From Flectonema sp. DT1601 (taxonomy: Eukaryota; Euglenozoa; Diplonemea; Diplonemida; Diplonemidae), in the NCBI GenBank assembly GCA_964019425.1, contig OZ025811.1:992001-1056000 (forward strand): a stretch of 64,000 nt of DNA, given 5' to 3'. A program made the position numbers and the translations under genes. Position 1 is the stretch's first letter, and every line of letters begins with the position of its first letter. Below, one piece after another: positions 31,869-42,791 of the stretch. The notes under the pieces were generated by a model. That model did not search any database. It was not told the origin of the DNA and saw only the letters and a program-made list of their open reading frames with translations.

Positions 31869-33566
31869 ATGAGACTGAAGTACTTAATAGATGTTTTTAG
31901 GCAACGCAGTACATTTAAGTTGGAACCGATGCCTCTAAATGGTCCTCTCCATGAAGTGATATATGGAAGTAAGAGGAATTTAGATAACGGTGCGATTACT
32001 GTAATTCCGAGGAAGGCTCACACGGAAACAGAAACTAGTTGCTCAGTCGTTGAGAGGGAATCTTTTTTAAATAATTTCAATAATTTTACAGTTGGATTAT
32101 TTGATGAAGTAAACTGGTCAAACGTTCTTGTTGTTGGAGGATCCATAGTAAGCTCATTGTTAGGAAGAACTGATGGTTTTGAGACATCGGACGTTGATAT
32201 TTACATCTACGGTATTTCTAGTGAGACAGAATTCAAAGAAAAAGTGGAAGAAGTCATTACTTGTATTATAGCAGCCGCGGAATCTCATGGGTACACACAA
32301 CACGTCTTGATCAGAACACCGTGTACAGTCACAATCGGTTTTGGGTATCCTGCGCGTAACATTCAAATAATTACTTCTCGTTGGAGATCAAAAGAACACA
32401 TTTTAACAACTTGTGATGTGGATCCTACAGGTGCTGGCTTCAATGGATCAACAGTGTTCGCAACTCCACGCGCGAGATTCGCCTTCAATAAAAGATGTAT
32501 CGTGGTCAATGAATTTTCAACGCAATGTGCTAGCGAAAAAGCATACACAAAAAGAATGGCAAAATATGCTTCAAGGGGTTTCTGTGTGGTCGATCCTTGT
32601 ATGCCAGAAGATGAATTCGCTAAAATGCTTCCTGAGCTTGGATGGAAACCCCGCTCGTTAGAAAATCAAAACGAATTTGATCGTTATCTAGTGAAGGGTG
32701 ACCTTAGGGATAAAGAAGGCAATCTAATAAAGCCTGGTAAGGTTAGCGTGACCGACGGTGATGTCTTTATAAACGGAACCTGCAAAGGTCAGGTAGACAA
32801 TTTAGTTTTAGCACGCCCTCCAATTGAAGTAGACACTCGCGGACTACGAGGACCCCCTCTAGCAGTCCACTTCGGAAGAATAGCTGCTCACAGTAAGAAG
32901 TCTAACAGTACAGCTTTAACATTAGTTCACGGCCTACAAGGTGTAACTTCTGTGAATACGATCAGATGTGTCTTGGATTTCATTCCGAAGGAAGACTTTC
33001 AGTTTGACTTATCCTCATTGAGACTTTCTTCGGTTCGCGTCAGAACAACTTTTAGCATGCCTTTCGGAAAATCCGTCACAGTAGGAGATCTTCAAGAATG
33101 GGCCACAGCAAGAGAGGAAGATAGCAAGATTACTCTTTTAGATGATCCTTATAATTCAGTTACGGGAAGATACGAAGTACTCGATTCTGAGAACATCGAG
33201 TTTCCTTTACAAGACTTGGGCACAGGGAACGGAATTCCATTCAAAAACGACTTCTACCGAAAACCTGAAGACCGAAAGAAGTGGTATAAACTTACTAACT
33301 ACTTAAAGTTCATTGAGACTGATCGAATGATTGGAGAACTTGAAGATACGAAGATTGGATTACAAGGTCATGTTGTCACAAGTGTGCGAAGCTATAAAGT
33401 GAGAAGAAACATCCGTGTTTCGAGATTCAAGAGAAACCGACCAAAGATTCCAAAATGGTTTCCCGACGATATTCCAAAATGGATTCGGTTTCCCGAAGAT
33501 ACTCAAAAAGAAGATTGTCCTCCACCTCCACCTCCTTCAAGTGTTCCTATCTCTGAGTTGGACTGA
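31869..33566 (+). CDS. Nucleotidyltransferase-fold protein of unknown role
   Basis: 565 residues, single exon. VLVVGGSIVSSLLG (residues about 86-99) followed by ETSDVDIYIYG (about 105-115) matches the GGS...DxD pattern of nucleotidyltransferase-fold proteins, where the two Asp residues bind metal. The GG-to-DVD spacing (about 17) is longer than the classic 9-13, as in several unusual members. I do not recognise the rest. The C-terminal half (residues about 270-500) has a well-mixed composition, as in a folded domain. The end is Pro-rich (CPPPPPPSS) and probably disordered. A short upstream frame (31822-31839) would lie in the leader if the acceptor at 31810 is used; a later AG at 31854 would remove it. 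Enzyme activity is plausible, not shown. Confidence 0.85.
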   Translation: MRLKYLIDVFRQRSTFKLEPMPLNGPLHEVIYGSKRNLDNGAITVIPRKAHTETETSCSVVERESFLNNFNNFTVGLFDEVNWSNVLVVGGSIVSSLLGRTDGFETSDVDIYIYGISSETEFKEKVEEVITCIIAAAESHGYTQHVLIRTPCTVTIGFGYPARNIQIITSRWRSKEHILTTCDVDPTGAGFNGSTVFATPRARFAFNKRCIVVNEFSTQCASEKAYTKRMAKYASRGFCVVDPCMPEDEFAKMLPELGWKPRSLENQNEFDRYLVKGDLRDKEGNLIKPGKVSVTDGDVFINGTCKGQVDNLVLARPPIEVDTRGLRGPPLAVHFGRIAAHSKKSNSTALTLVHGLQGVTSVNTIRCVLDFIPKEDFQFDLSSLRLSSVRVRTTFSMPFGKSVTVGDLQEWATAREEDSKITLLDDPYNSVTGRYEVLDSENIEFPLQDLGTGNGIPFKNDFYRKPEDRKKWYKLTNYLKFIETDRMIGELEDTKIGLQGHVVTSVRSYKVRRNIRVSRFKRNRPKIPKWFPDDIPKWIRFPEDTQKEDCPPPPPPSSVPISELD

Positions 33567-34092
33567 CAACTGTACTACGCCTTTGCTACGGACAATCGAA
33601 CGTTTTTCATTCGGCTCTTAAATATCCAACGAGAATTAGAATCTCAACAACTTTTACTAAACTATTCAAGTAGTACAAAGGATAAGGATGGAGGATAAAG
33701 ATAGGCGATAGGTTGAAATAGTTTGCTTCCCAAGTCGGTCTAAACTGACTTTTTCTTTCCTCTCTTGTTATAATAATATCGACGCTACTCTCTACTCGTA
33801 AACGATGGCTGTCGGGTTAGTTATCAGTTTGCTGACTTAGTTCAAAACTGATTACAAAATTAGTTTGTCTTCCTCTCTTCCTCTCTCTCTCTCTTTCTAT
33901 TGTTTAAAGTTTGCAGACTCAGATCTAAACTAATTAACCAGTCTGTTGTAATCCATTCCTGATTTACAATATTTCTCATTGAGAGTAGTACATCTTAACT
34001 ATTCTGAAAATGATAACATAACTCTGTTTAAGGTTTATTACTTCTATATCATCCCCCTCCTCCGATTTAGATATCTGTTGGTCAAAATAAAA
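33567..34092. other. Intergenic region with three copies of a palindromic motif
   Basis: Three degenerate copies of an AGTTTGC...AAACT motif (33720-33750, 33826-33853, 33908-33935) and a CT-rich microsatellite (33869-33899). The acceptor for the next gene is likely at 34070 (ctccgatttag). Confidence 0.6.
33720..33935. repeat. Three dispersed copies of a 28-31-nt imperfect palindrome
   Basis: Copies start AGTTTGC and contain TAAACT or AAAACT about 14-17 nt later, so each can form an AGTTT/AAACT stem. Copy spacing is about 105 and 82 bp. Conserved words besides the stem are GACTNAG in copies 2 and 3, and CTGA/CTAATTA after the stem. Confidence 0.5.
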
Positions 34093-37000
34093 ATGTTCGA
34101 AGAAGACACCATCAGAGGATACGTCGTCCAGGCAGCAGAACAAGTCAAGGCAAGAATCGAAGTAATAGAAGAGCAAATAAGAAACTGTGGAGGTAGTGAA
34201 GAACTCACCATAGTACAACATCATGGAGTTGGTATCGATGAAACTATGAGACATCTGTTAGGGTTGTTACCTTGTGATGACGAAGATGATGTTGTTGATA
34301 TACTAGCTCCTACCAGTGACATTAGAAAACTACAACAGCAAGTTGCTATCATGAAACAGAGAATTATAAATATGAAATTACAACTTGATCAAAAGGACAA
34401 TACTAACTTATTAATGAAAGGTCACCTCCAACGACGATCAAAAGTAATAGAATACATCAGAGCCACACTCTATGAAGAAGTTTGTCTTTTGAGAGAAGAA
34501 GTAAAGAAGTACACAGGAAGCAAAGAGAACGTTGACGTTGGAGTCTTCAGCTTGTTAGACTACATGAATGTAGCTGACACAGATGAGACTGATCATCCGG
34601 AAGACTCTGCCGAAGCAGGTCATAGAAGACAACTTGAAGACTTGCTTTACAAATGGAAAGCAGAGGAAGCTCTTCGTATCGATCTCAATACAAAGTTCAT
34701 TGAAGCCCAGAGCTCTCTTGAAGAATTTAGAAAGAAATGTGAACTCTTAGAACACAACATGAAGAACTTGTCAGCAAGGTTTACTGAGGAGTTTATAAAA
34801 TTAAAAACACAACGACTGGGAACTGAACAATTAAATAAAGTTCTGAACAAAGAATTAAAAGACCTCGAAGAGAAACATGAAATACAAACTGAAGAATTCA
34901 ACAACCAAAAAACTGAACTCGCAAAATCTACTCACGACCTGCAACTATCACATCTGAAATGTCAATCTTTAGGTTCTAAGAATCAGGAACTTATAAATGC
35001 ACAGCGTCAAGAGATTGCTCAAATGAGATCAAAATTTGCAGTCGATCTCCGAAAGGCTCAGAGAGAAGGAGAACGCATAAAATCAGAAAACAGTTTCAGA
35101 ATTCCACAAAAAGTCCATAAGAACTCTCGAATACAAGGAATCAACAATGATGGAATGGGATCAGAAGACCCTCGATATATTGTAGAAATGAAACGTTTAT
35201 CAACGGAGGTTGAAGAACTAAAATGTGAACTATCTGACTGGAGATCTCAATGTGAAGTAGTCACAGTTAATAGAGATACTTTAGAAAGAGACCTAATTGT
35301 AATTCAAGAAGGTGGTCACAGTAGAACTGATGTTAATCATCAGACTCAGTCAGTTGGAACATCTTCAACCCTTTCAGTTCAAGAGATGTCAAAAACACAA
35401 CTAATCGGCCGAATCAGAGAACTAAAATCAGACGTAAACGTCTTAACCAGAAAAGTCATGTTGATGGTCGAAAAATATGAAATTATATTTCTTCGATTCG
35501 ATGAAGAAGACTCAAGCGTACGAGTCGCTGTAAAAGTTTACGAAGACAATAAAGTTATTGAACACACCTCCTCTCAACGTGATACAATGCATCCACTAGA
35601 AGCTGCAGAACGCCTTGAGAATCTCGATAAAACAATAAAGTCAAGATTATATAAAGATAGAGGTGCTCTCGTACAAATAACGAATCTCAAGAAAACAGAA
35701 GAAAACCTCCTCCGAAACGAGCGTGACGAGTGGGAACGTCGTTGGAGAGAAGTTCAGGAAAGAATAGTTAAAATGGATATGGATGTTCAAAAAGTAAATG
35801 AACCTTACTTGAGTACAACACTCTCAAGTAGTAGAGAGATAGGAAGTGATTCTCTTCAGACTGTGGGATCACTTTCCTCTTCTAGACCTGGATCTGCATC
35901 ATCGACAAACAGTCGCAAGAATCGCCCTCGAACTCGAACATCTGGTCCAGTTTCTGTTCAAAAATCAACAGATGTTAAAACTACCCCTCCAACTAATACT
36001 TTACGAGCAAAGAGAATATTAAATAGAGCAGCCACTATGACTTCAAGAATAAGAAAGACAACAACTACTCTACGAAGTGTTTCCTCAGATAGTAACTTTA
36101 AGAAGTCTGACCAATCAGATTCAGATTCGACTACTTCGAATGAGACGACAGGAGATCAAATCCCAAGACTAAACATTCAGAGGAATTCAAACCCATCACT
36201 GAGTCCAATAAATAGTATTCAAGTCACTCCTAAATCAGTTGAGGAATCGTACACACCAATCGCAACGACGTATCCTCCAATTGAAGCATTCGATAATCAG
36301 GAAGAAGTTCAGAGAGCTCTTCAACAAGTTCTCAGTAATCAAACAGACGCTGCCTACCGCGCTGATAATAATAGTGACACCGATCTTCGGTTTGCTGTTC
36401 CTCATTCAGCAGCCTTTTCTTCTCTAAAAATGTCGAACACTTCACTAAACTGTTCAGGTAACGAGTCTCAAGAAGTTGTAATTAATCAGCCTGAACCAGT
36501 TGGCGTAGTTACATCGAATGGAATTCCTCTCGTCACCCCGCCCTGCATTGAACTGACTCGAGCAGGAGAACTTCCATCTGTTGAAATATCTGAGCAGGTA
36601 ACCAACAGTTCCATATTATCGAAAGGAATTCCTTCATTCAATAATATGTTCCCTGCTGGTAGTGGTCCTATTCAATCTGTTCCGCAAAGTAGACCTCCTT
36701 CAGGTAAGAAATCAAATCGACTGATGTCAATAGGAGGAGGAGTATCACCAATTGTACTTACTCTGAACACACCTCGTGACAAGCAATGGTGGAGAGATAG
36801 AGTGGTGTGCGCTGCTTGTGGATATTCTGTTGCAGTTGGCGACGGCATGACAAGTCCTAGAGAGGGGGAGTTTGCTCCGAGATGGCTCGCAGTAAAGAAG
36901 GAACAGCCTAATCAACAACAAGAAGAGAGTCATCAGGAACCCCAAACCCCAGCTGAGTGTTTTAGAAGTTTTGGTGGTGAATTCAAAGACTTCACACGTA

Positions 37001-38049
37001 GTGATGAGAGCAATCAAAGTGTTGACCCTCCTTATACTCCACTAACAACTTCTCTTGATGTGCAACAGCGACTTAATCATCACCATCACCATCACCACCA
37101 TCACCATCACCATCACCAGGTTGCTATTACGGAACAACTTCCTCAACTTCCCAATTTCAATCCGCTAGTTGAGTCTGGAAACTCACTTTCTGTATTGACA
37201 GCTGGTAACTCACCACCAGCTTCTTTAATTAAACTCGAACCTACTTCTCCCAATGCGAACTCTGGGTTGGTGTTCTCGCCGAATGCTTCTCTGAAGGATC
37301 GAAAGAAGTCAATTACTATTTTAGGGAATGAGTTGTGTGGTTCTCATTTCGCACAAGAGGTGCAAGGTCTAGTAAGCAGCTTGTCTCACCAACAGAGTTA
37401 TAGCGAAACATGTGCAGGGGCTGGCTACTTACCTAAGAAGGGTCAGCAACTCGAAATTTCTAAAGCACTCGAACCAGAAGTTGCGGATCTCATCCGATCA
37501 ATGCAACAACTCTCTTTAGTACTAAATGCTGAGGCTTTCTTACCACAATCGTGTGGAGCTATTACTTTAATGTCTTCATTTAGACAGGCTTCTCGAGCAG
37601 TTGAATTCTTTAAGAAGATTCTTTTCAAAGACGTACTTCAATTACCTCCGTGTGGAGTAAATTATTTTATCGCTCCGACGTTGCATCTGCTGCAAGAGGC
37701 TGCTGGAAGAGCTATGCCGATGCGGAAGCCGTTAGTTGAGGAGGTGGAATCAGAGTTCGCAAATTTACCAAATTTTTACATTCCGTCTGTCAAAAGATCG
37801 AATCGAACTTCTCCGCAACGACGTTCTCAGACTCCTCAGCAGAAAACTATTCTGGCAGCCTCTCTTAGAGAAGTACGAGAACAAATAGATGGCAATGTTG
37901 TCCCTCAACCACTTCAACCTGTTCTCAAATTAAAACAACTACCACTAAGAATTAACGACAATATAAAAGCAAACTTAAAAATGAAGTTCCTGCAAACATT
38001 TGGAAAAACTCTTCCAGAACACCAAAGACACCAAAAGACTGCCACTTAG
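34093..38049 (+). CDS. Large coiled-coil protein of unknown function
   Basis: 1318 residues from the ATG at 34093, which lies 22 nt after the acceptor ctccgatttag. The frame is open further upstream, but that part crosses the acceptor and looks non-coding. Residues about 1-590 are mostly heptad-rich coiled coil (for example LYKWKAEEALRIDLNTKF, LREEVKKY). The middle is Ser/Thr/Pro-rich with many basic patches (SRKNRPRTRTSG). A run of 13 His lies at about residue 996. One CxxC (CAACGYS) at about residue 905 is too little for a zinc finger. Residues about 1110-1245 look folded, with helical stretches around LRSMQQLSLVLNAEAFL. Architecture is that of a cytoskeletal scaffold; I know no named family to place it in. 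Confidence 0.88.
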   Translation: MFEEDTIRGYVVQAAEQVKARIEVIEEQIRNCGGSEELTIVQHHGVGIDETMRHLLGLLPCDDEDDVVDILAPTSDIRKLQQQVAIMKQRIINMKLQLDQKDNTNLLMKGHLQRRSKVIEYIRATLYEEVCLLREEVKKYTGSKENVDVGVFSLLDYMNVADTDETDHPEDSAEAGHRRQLEDLLYKWKAEEALRIDLNTKFIEAQSSLEEFRKKCELLEHNMKNLSARFTEEFIKLKTQRLGTEQLNKVLNKELKDLEEKHEIQTEEFNNQKTELAKSTHDLQLSHLKCQSLGSKNQELINAQRQEIAQMRSKFAVDLRKAQREGERIKSENSFRIPQKVHKNSRIQGINNDGMGSEDPRYIVEMKRLSTEVEELKCELSDWRSQCEVVTVNRDTLERDLIVIQEGGHSRTDVNHQTQSVGTSSTLSVQEMSKTQLIGRIRELKSDVNVLTRKVMLMVEKYEIIFLRFDEEDSSVRVAVKVYEDNKVIEHTSSQRDTMHPLEAAERLENLDKTIKSRLYKDRGALVQITNLKKTEENLLRNERDEWERRWREVQERIVKMDMDVQKVNEPYLSTTLSSSREIGSDSLQTVGSLSSSRPGSASSTNSRKNRPRTRTSGPVSVQKSTDVKTTPPTNTLRAKRILNRAATMTSRIRKTTTTLRSVSSDSNFKKSDQSDSDSTTSNETTGDQIPRLNIQRNSNPSLSPINSIQVTPKSVEESYTPIATTYPPIEAFDNQEEVQRALQQVLSNQTDAAYRADNNSDTDLRFAVPHSAAFSSLKMSNTSLNCSGNESQEVVINQPEPVGVVTSNGIPLVTPPCIELTRAGELPSVEISEQVTNSSILSKGIPSFNNMFPAGSGPIQSVPQSRPPSGKKSNRLMSIGGGVSPIVLTLNTPRDKQWWRDRVVCAACGYSVAVGDGMTSPREGEFAPRWLAVKKEQPNQQQEESHQEPQTPAECFRSFGGEFKDFTRSDESNQSVDPPYTPLTTSLDVQQRLNHHHHHHHHHHHHHQVAITEQLPQLPNFNPLVESGNSLSVLTAGNSPPASLIKLEPTSPNANSGLVFSPNASLKDRKKSITILGNELCGSHFAQEVQGLVSSLSHQQSYSETCAGAGYLPKKGQQLEISKALEPEVADLIRSMQQLSLVLNAEAFLPQSCGAITLMSSFRQASRAVEFFKKILFKDVLQLPPCGVNYFIAPTLHLLQEAAGRAMPMRKPLVEEVESEFANLPNFYIPSVKRSNRTSPQRRSQTPQQKTILAASLREVREQIDGNVVPQPLQPVLKLKQLPLRINDNIKANLKMKFLQTFGKTLPEHQRHQKTAT
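37078..37116 (+). repeat. CAY repeat coding for 13 histidines
   Basis: Alternating CAT and CAC codons code for 13 consecutive His inside the coiled-coil protein. Mixed synonymous codons suggest that the run is kept at protein level or is an old microsatellite. Confidence 0.9.
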
Positions 38050-38215
38050 TCTGTCTCTTTTGATGATTTTTTATCTTTTTATTTATTTGCTCAAACAAAC
38101 GTGAGGGGTTTCCACTCTGATCGCTATTTTATGTCTTAAGGATTCCTTTGTAAATTACAATTAATATATCCACTACTCACAACAGGTATCAAATGATTAG
38201 AGTGTGTGCTGTTTA

Positions 38216-39181
38216 ATGTTTAGAAGGGTCCTCCATGTTGGATCCAATCGGAGATTCTTTTCAGAAAACAGCAACTGCTGGGAAGTTCTTGGCGTAGATG
38301 ACTCAGCAGATATGAAGACAATAAGAAAACGGTACAAACTACTAGCAGTTAAATATCATCCTGACATGCCTAATGGAGATGTCGGTAAAATGAAATTAGT
38401 AAACAGAGCTTTCGCTGAAGCGAAAAAGGGAGGACCAGTTGCGAAGAAAGGGAACCCTGCGGATGATAATAATTTTAAAAATGGGGTGGGCTCAACTTTT
38501 GTTGATAAAACATTTCATTTTATTTTCGGATGGTTGTGTAGATTCCTTTCACTAGATATCGAAAAACTTCGATCGATGTTAAGACAGCAGCGACCACACA
38601 ACAATAAACAGCAATCAAAACAACAACATCAGAAGCAGCACCGACGTCAACAAGAAGTCAATTCAGAACAGAATTGGGGAGAGTTCTCTCCAAATAAAAG
38701 TCAAAGAGTATCACATCAACCTCGTCGAAACATAAGGCGACCCATTCGAAATCGTACTGAAGCCTCAAGCAGAACAACTGCAGCAAACGCTTCGAAGTTT
38801 GACTTGTTAACAATGGCAGATCAAATAGCGTCAGAACTTCACGTAAAGCCTCACGCTCTCTGGTACAACAGAGAGAGACTCCAGTCTCCTGAAATCAGTA
38901 CCTTACTCAAAGGACTTCAACAAGATCAACGTGATCTGAAATCTGATAAGGATGACGCCATTCCAATGACGAAGACTCGTCTTAGTTGGTACAGCCGTGA
39001 GTTGACGAAGGCTGTGAAGATTCACAACACGAAGAGAAAGGAACTTCTGCTAACCATCTTAGAAGAGCGTGGTGACGTTGACCTGACAGAGTTTGAGAGC
39101 TTTTACGAAGATGATGACAACAGTGACGGCAACGAAACTCAGACACCACCAACACCGACGACAACAACAAAGGGAGATTGA
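38216..39181 (+). CDS. J-domain protein with a likely mitochondrial presequence
   Basis: 321 residues. The N-terminus MFRRVLHVGSNRRFFS is basic, free of acidic residues and contains an RRF-FS cleavage-like site, as in matrix-targeted proteins. A J domain follows at residues about 20-75, with helix II basic (IRKRYKLLAVKY), the invariant HPD at 48-50 and helix III KLVNRAFAEAKK. J proteins stimulate Hsp70 ATPase activity. The middle is Gln-, Asn- and Arg-rich low complexity (QQSKQQHQKQH). A second conserved-looking block at about 200-300 (ALWYNRERL, TRLSWYSREL) may bind a partner. A short upstream frame (38193-38216) ends in TAATG, overlapping this start codon. J-domain identity is firm; the client is unknown. 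Confidence 0.92.
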   Translation: MFRRVLHVGSNRRFFSENSNCWEVLGVDDSADMKTIRKRYKLLAVKYHPDMPNGDVGKMKLVNRAFAEAKKGGPVAKKGNPADDNNFKNGVGSTFVDKTFHFIFGWLCRFLSLDIEKLRSMLRQQRPHNNKQQSKQQHQKQHRRQQEVNSEQNWGEFSPNKSQRVSHQPRRNIRRPIRNRTEASSRTTAANASKFDLLTMADQIASELHVKPHALWYNRERLQSPEISTLLKGLQQDQRDLKSDKDDAIPMTKTRLSWYSRELTKAVKIHNTKRKELLLTILEERGDVDLTEFESFYEDDDNSDGNETQTPPTPTTTTKGD

Positions 39182-39423
39182 CTTTCTTCAACCTGGACTG
39201 TATTTCTTTAATCGACGAAATGAACGGGAAACTCTTCTCGTTCGTAACTTTTAGATCTCCGTCTGGCGCACTATCAGCGCACCGCCTGCTTTGGTATTTA
39301 GATAAATATATTTCATTTATATTCTTTATTTAGGTAACAAGATTGATATGTTAGTACGCTGTAAGTATCCACACAGGACACGAATGATATTATTATTTAA
39401 TTATTTCATAAGTTCAGCACGAA

Positions 39424-42400
39424 ATGCCCCCGTTATCTTCTAGAGATAGGAACACATCTGGGGGAGCAGTGGTTAGGCCGCGTGTTGGGAAGGCACCTTC
39501 TCGAATGACGTCACCGGTAGCTGTGTCGTCAGCAACGTCTTTCCCGGTGGGACGTAGAACACGACCGACAACACCACAAGCTGGATCTCCACTTGGTGAA
39601 GATGGAGATGTGAACACACATTCTACTAATCAATTATCAACAGGTTTAGCTATTCGTCATAATGCTGAATTAGATAAACTTGTAGCTGGTCTCAGTGCAA
39701 AGGGTAAACTGCGAACACCAACAGACTTCGAGCGTCTTGACGACGAGCCGCGGCGTAGTAAAAGTGCGATTCCGTCAAAAGTGGATTCAATAGAAGAAAA
39801 CGACATCTCAAAAGATTTATTTAACAATATTGAACCCTCTTCTGAAATAATAAATAGTGCTAAAGTGTTGGATCTTTCTTCTGTTGGAATTCATCAACAC
39901 GTCGCTGATGACGAGACGGAGGAATTTCAACGACTGGAGGCCGAACTCGGGATGTCTGATGACTCACTTGGAACGAGTAAAGTTGAAAAGATGATGGACT
40001 CTTACTTTAACTCTTCAGTTGACTCTTCTTTAGCTTCACAATCTCTTCGTACTTCTGCCAAGCGAAGGAGTGATGTTACCACCGTCTCTTCTTCTTCGGC
40101 AACAGTAGCAACTCAGCGTCCACCATCACCACTTTTAAATACCAACTCCGCTTCTAACACCAACTCGAATACAAATACACCTCTTACTTCTTCAATTGGG
40201 AATGGCTCTCGTAGTCGAAGTGCTACTGAGGCTGCGAGTCGTATTCAGAATCGATATGAACATCGGTCATTCCTCGTTAATGCTCGTATTGCAGCAAGCA
40301 AAGAGAGAGAGGGTCAACGTAACTCGATGGGAAGAGAAGATCAAAGTTATGAAAGGGAAAGTGAGTCAAAGACTAATACACCAACAACTACTTCCGTTAG
40401 TACTCACAGAGATGGATTCAACAGACGAGTCGCTGAAGGCAGCCACTCTACTGCAATGCGTCGCACTGAATCCCCAAATGCAAACAGACTTCAGAATCGT
40501 TCTTTTACACTCGAAAGAAGAACTGCGAGTCGTGCTGACGATCCCGTCAAAGAGAAAGATTACTCAGACGCTTTAATTTCATCCTCCTCCTCCAGATACA
40601 ACAGCGGAAGTGCAACGAAAGCACTCCGATCAGAATCCCCAAATACTAATAAACTTCATCAACGAAATCTTTTAAACAACGAAAGGCATAACAGAGAGCA
40701 TCATTCATCTCATCCGACAATTCGTCCGTTCAGTTCTCACGCTGATGGTCCAAAGAGAACAGATGCCTCGCGTTTTCAACCTCGTTCTGCAGTACCGGCA
40801 GAGGTTCGCAACAAACATCGTGAACGTGAAGTTCATCAACACACGCACAGGAATGAAGCTTTAGGTCACACGAAGCCGTCACAGAGATCCCAAACACTTG
40901 AAAATAGAAGCAGAGATAGAGATGCAACACCACCTCCTGTGTCATCTGAAAGACCACAGCGACCTGAATCAGCAACTGTTACTAAACCACTTCGATCCTT
41001 TACGCTCGACAGCAGGAGAAACTTAAGTGTGAGAGAGAAGCCAATAGAAGTAGATGAACCTGTACCTGAAGCACCTGTCGTATTCGAAGTGTTTGATCAA
41101 CTTGACGAACAGAAATCCGAGTCAGTCGGGTTCTTCGCGAAGTCGGAGAGTTCTTCCCTTCTGAAAACACATCCTCCACCAACAATCTTCTCGTCTTACA
41201 AACCTGTGATTGCTTCAAATCCAGTCCCAACCCCAGAACCAGAATTGACTTTGGGCAACAACACCAACAAGGACAAGACTACTGCTGATGAGGTGAAAGA
41301 AAAGTACAGCAGACCAGTAAGTGGAGTAGTGATCCCTGGTAATATTACTCTTGGGGGTTCTACAGCATACCAGAAGGAACGTGAGAGGCAGAAAGAACGA
41401 GAACGTGAGAGAGAATTAGCCAAAGAACAGCTAAGACAAAGTGAAAAAGAGAGACTTGCCAGCGAGAGGATGGAAAACGATCGTAGGAGAGCCGAGTCTG
41501 AGGAACGAAGGATGATTTTTGCTGCAGAAGAAGAGCACACTCGAGCAAGAGAAGAGAGAGTTGCGAAAGAACGAAGAGACCGAGAACAGAGAGATAGAGA
41601 ACTTCAAGAACTACGAGACATGAGAGAACTTACAATTGAGAGATCGCAATCATCTTCGTTAGTCCGCGCGGCCTCCCCATCCCTGACACGAGTTGGTTCA
41701 GTATCTCCATCAATAAATGCATCCCCTGAATCTGTTGTAGTACTGAGTCCTCCAATGATGAGAGGTAAGTCTCCTTCTGTTTCAGGTGAGGATGAAATCG
41801 CTTACTTGGACTACATCGAGAGAGTCGTCAGATCACTTCAGCAGCCAAGCGCTGATCGTTCTGAAAAGAGTCTTCAGGTCTACAACAGACTGTGCAGTGA
41901 TATTTTACCTTCACTCAAAAAGCAGGCTGAGATGTTGGACTTAACGGAGACCCAAAGACGGGATTTGAGAGACCGACTGATATTAATTTCTGAATCACTA
42001 GCTTCAGATACTGATGAGACCTGGTTATTATCAAACGAATCCCTTGGAGGGGTTGGATACGAATTGAGATCAGTAAGTGGAAGTCATAAACGAAATGGTT
42101 CACTTCCGAGTGATACGATTCAAAGCAACAGCAGCAGGGGAGGTGAAAAGAGACCTCAAAATGGAGCCATTAGAAACTTAGAAATGAAACTTGAGTGTCA
42201 GGATAAGAAACTATTACGTCAAACACAAAACGTTAGACGTCTTCAACAAGAGAACTCTGAGCTCAACATTCAACTGAAGGCAACTCTAAAAGCGAACAAC
42301 GTGAGTACTATGAGATCGAAATCACCGAACATGAGATCATCGTCACCTACTAATCTAACTTCTTTTATAACTCCTCCTTCATCTGTTTCGGGAAGGTTTG

Positions 42401-42791
42401 TCAAATAATCTTTTTATTTGAACACTTTTAGTTCTCACTGTCAATGAATCACAACACAAACACCTCAACCAACAGCAGGTCTCGCTCAGCAGCAACAACT
42501 AGCGCTGCAGCCAGATCTCTAACAGTTTCTCCACGACGTATGTTTCTTTGCTACTTTTTTTTTTTTTTTTTTGCAGAGATAAGAAAAAATCAAAATAAAC
42601 ACCATAAACAGTTGCTCTCGGATCTAAACTCGTCACTCCTGGTTCTGGTGCTTACATTGGGGTATCCTCACCCGGTATGTTATTCAGTACTAAGATTGAT
42701 AGGTATCTTGTTTGAAATAATAAAAATAACGAAAACAGGTGACATGGGGTACCGATCTCCTATAAATAAACCGAAGGGTATGTTTCAATAA
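39424..42791 (+). CDS. Ser-rich coiled-coil protein (4 exons)
   Basis: Exons read as 39424-42395, 42476-42537, 42612-42674 and 42739-42791, giving 1049 residues. Introns are 80, 74 and 64 nt, begin GTTTGT, GTATGT, GTATGT and all end AACAG; the joined frame stays Ser/Pro-rich to a TAA. A nearer AG at 42576 in intron 2 would give a hydrophobic, unlikely tail. Most of the protein is disordered, with SP and RS motifs. A weak repeat RSFTLERR / RSFTLDSR, with ESPNANRLQNR / ESPNTNKLHQR, recurs at about residues 349, 403 and 521. A long charged helix (QKERERERELAKEQLRQ) spans about 650-740, and a second coiled coil about 915-960. It resembles microtubule- or basal-body-associated scaffolds, but no family is recognised. 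Confidence 0.82.

Noticed and set aside
31869-33566. Transfer of the nucleotidyltransferase-fold gene from a giant virus
   Set aside because: Such folds occur in giant viruses too, but base composition and leader match neighbouring genes and I have no tree to support transfer.
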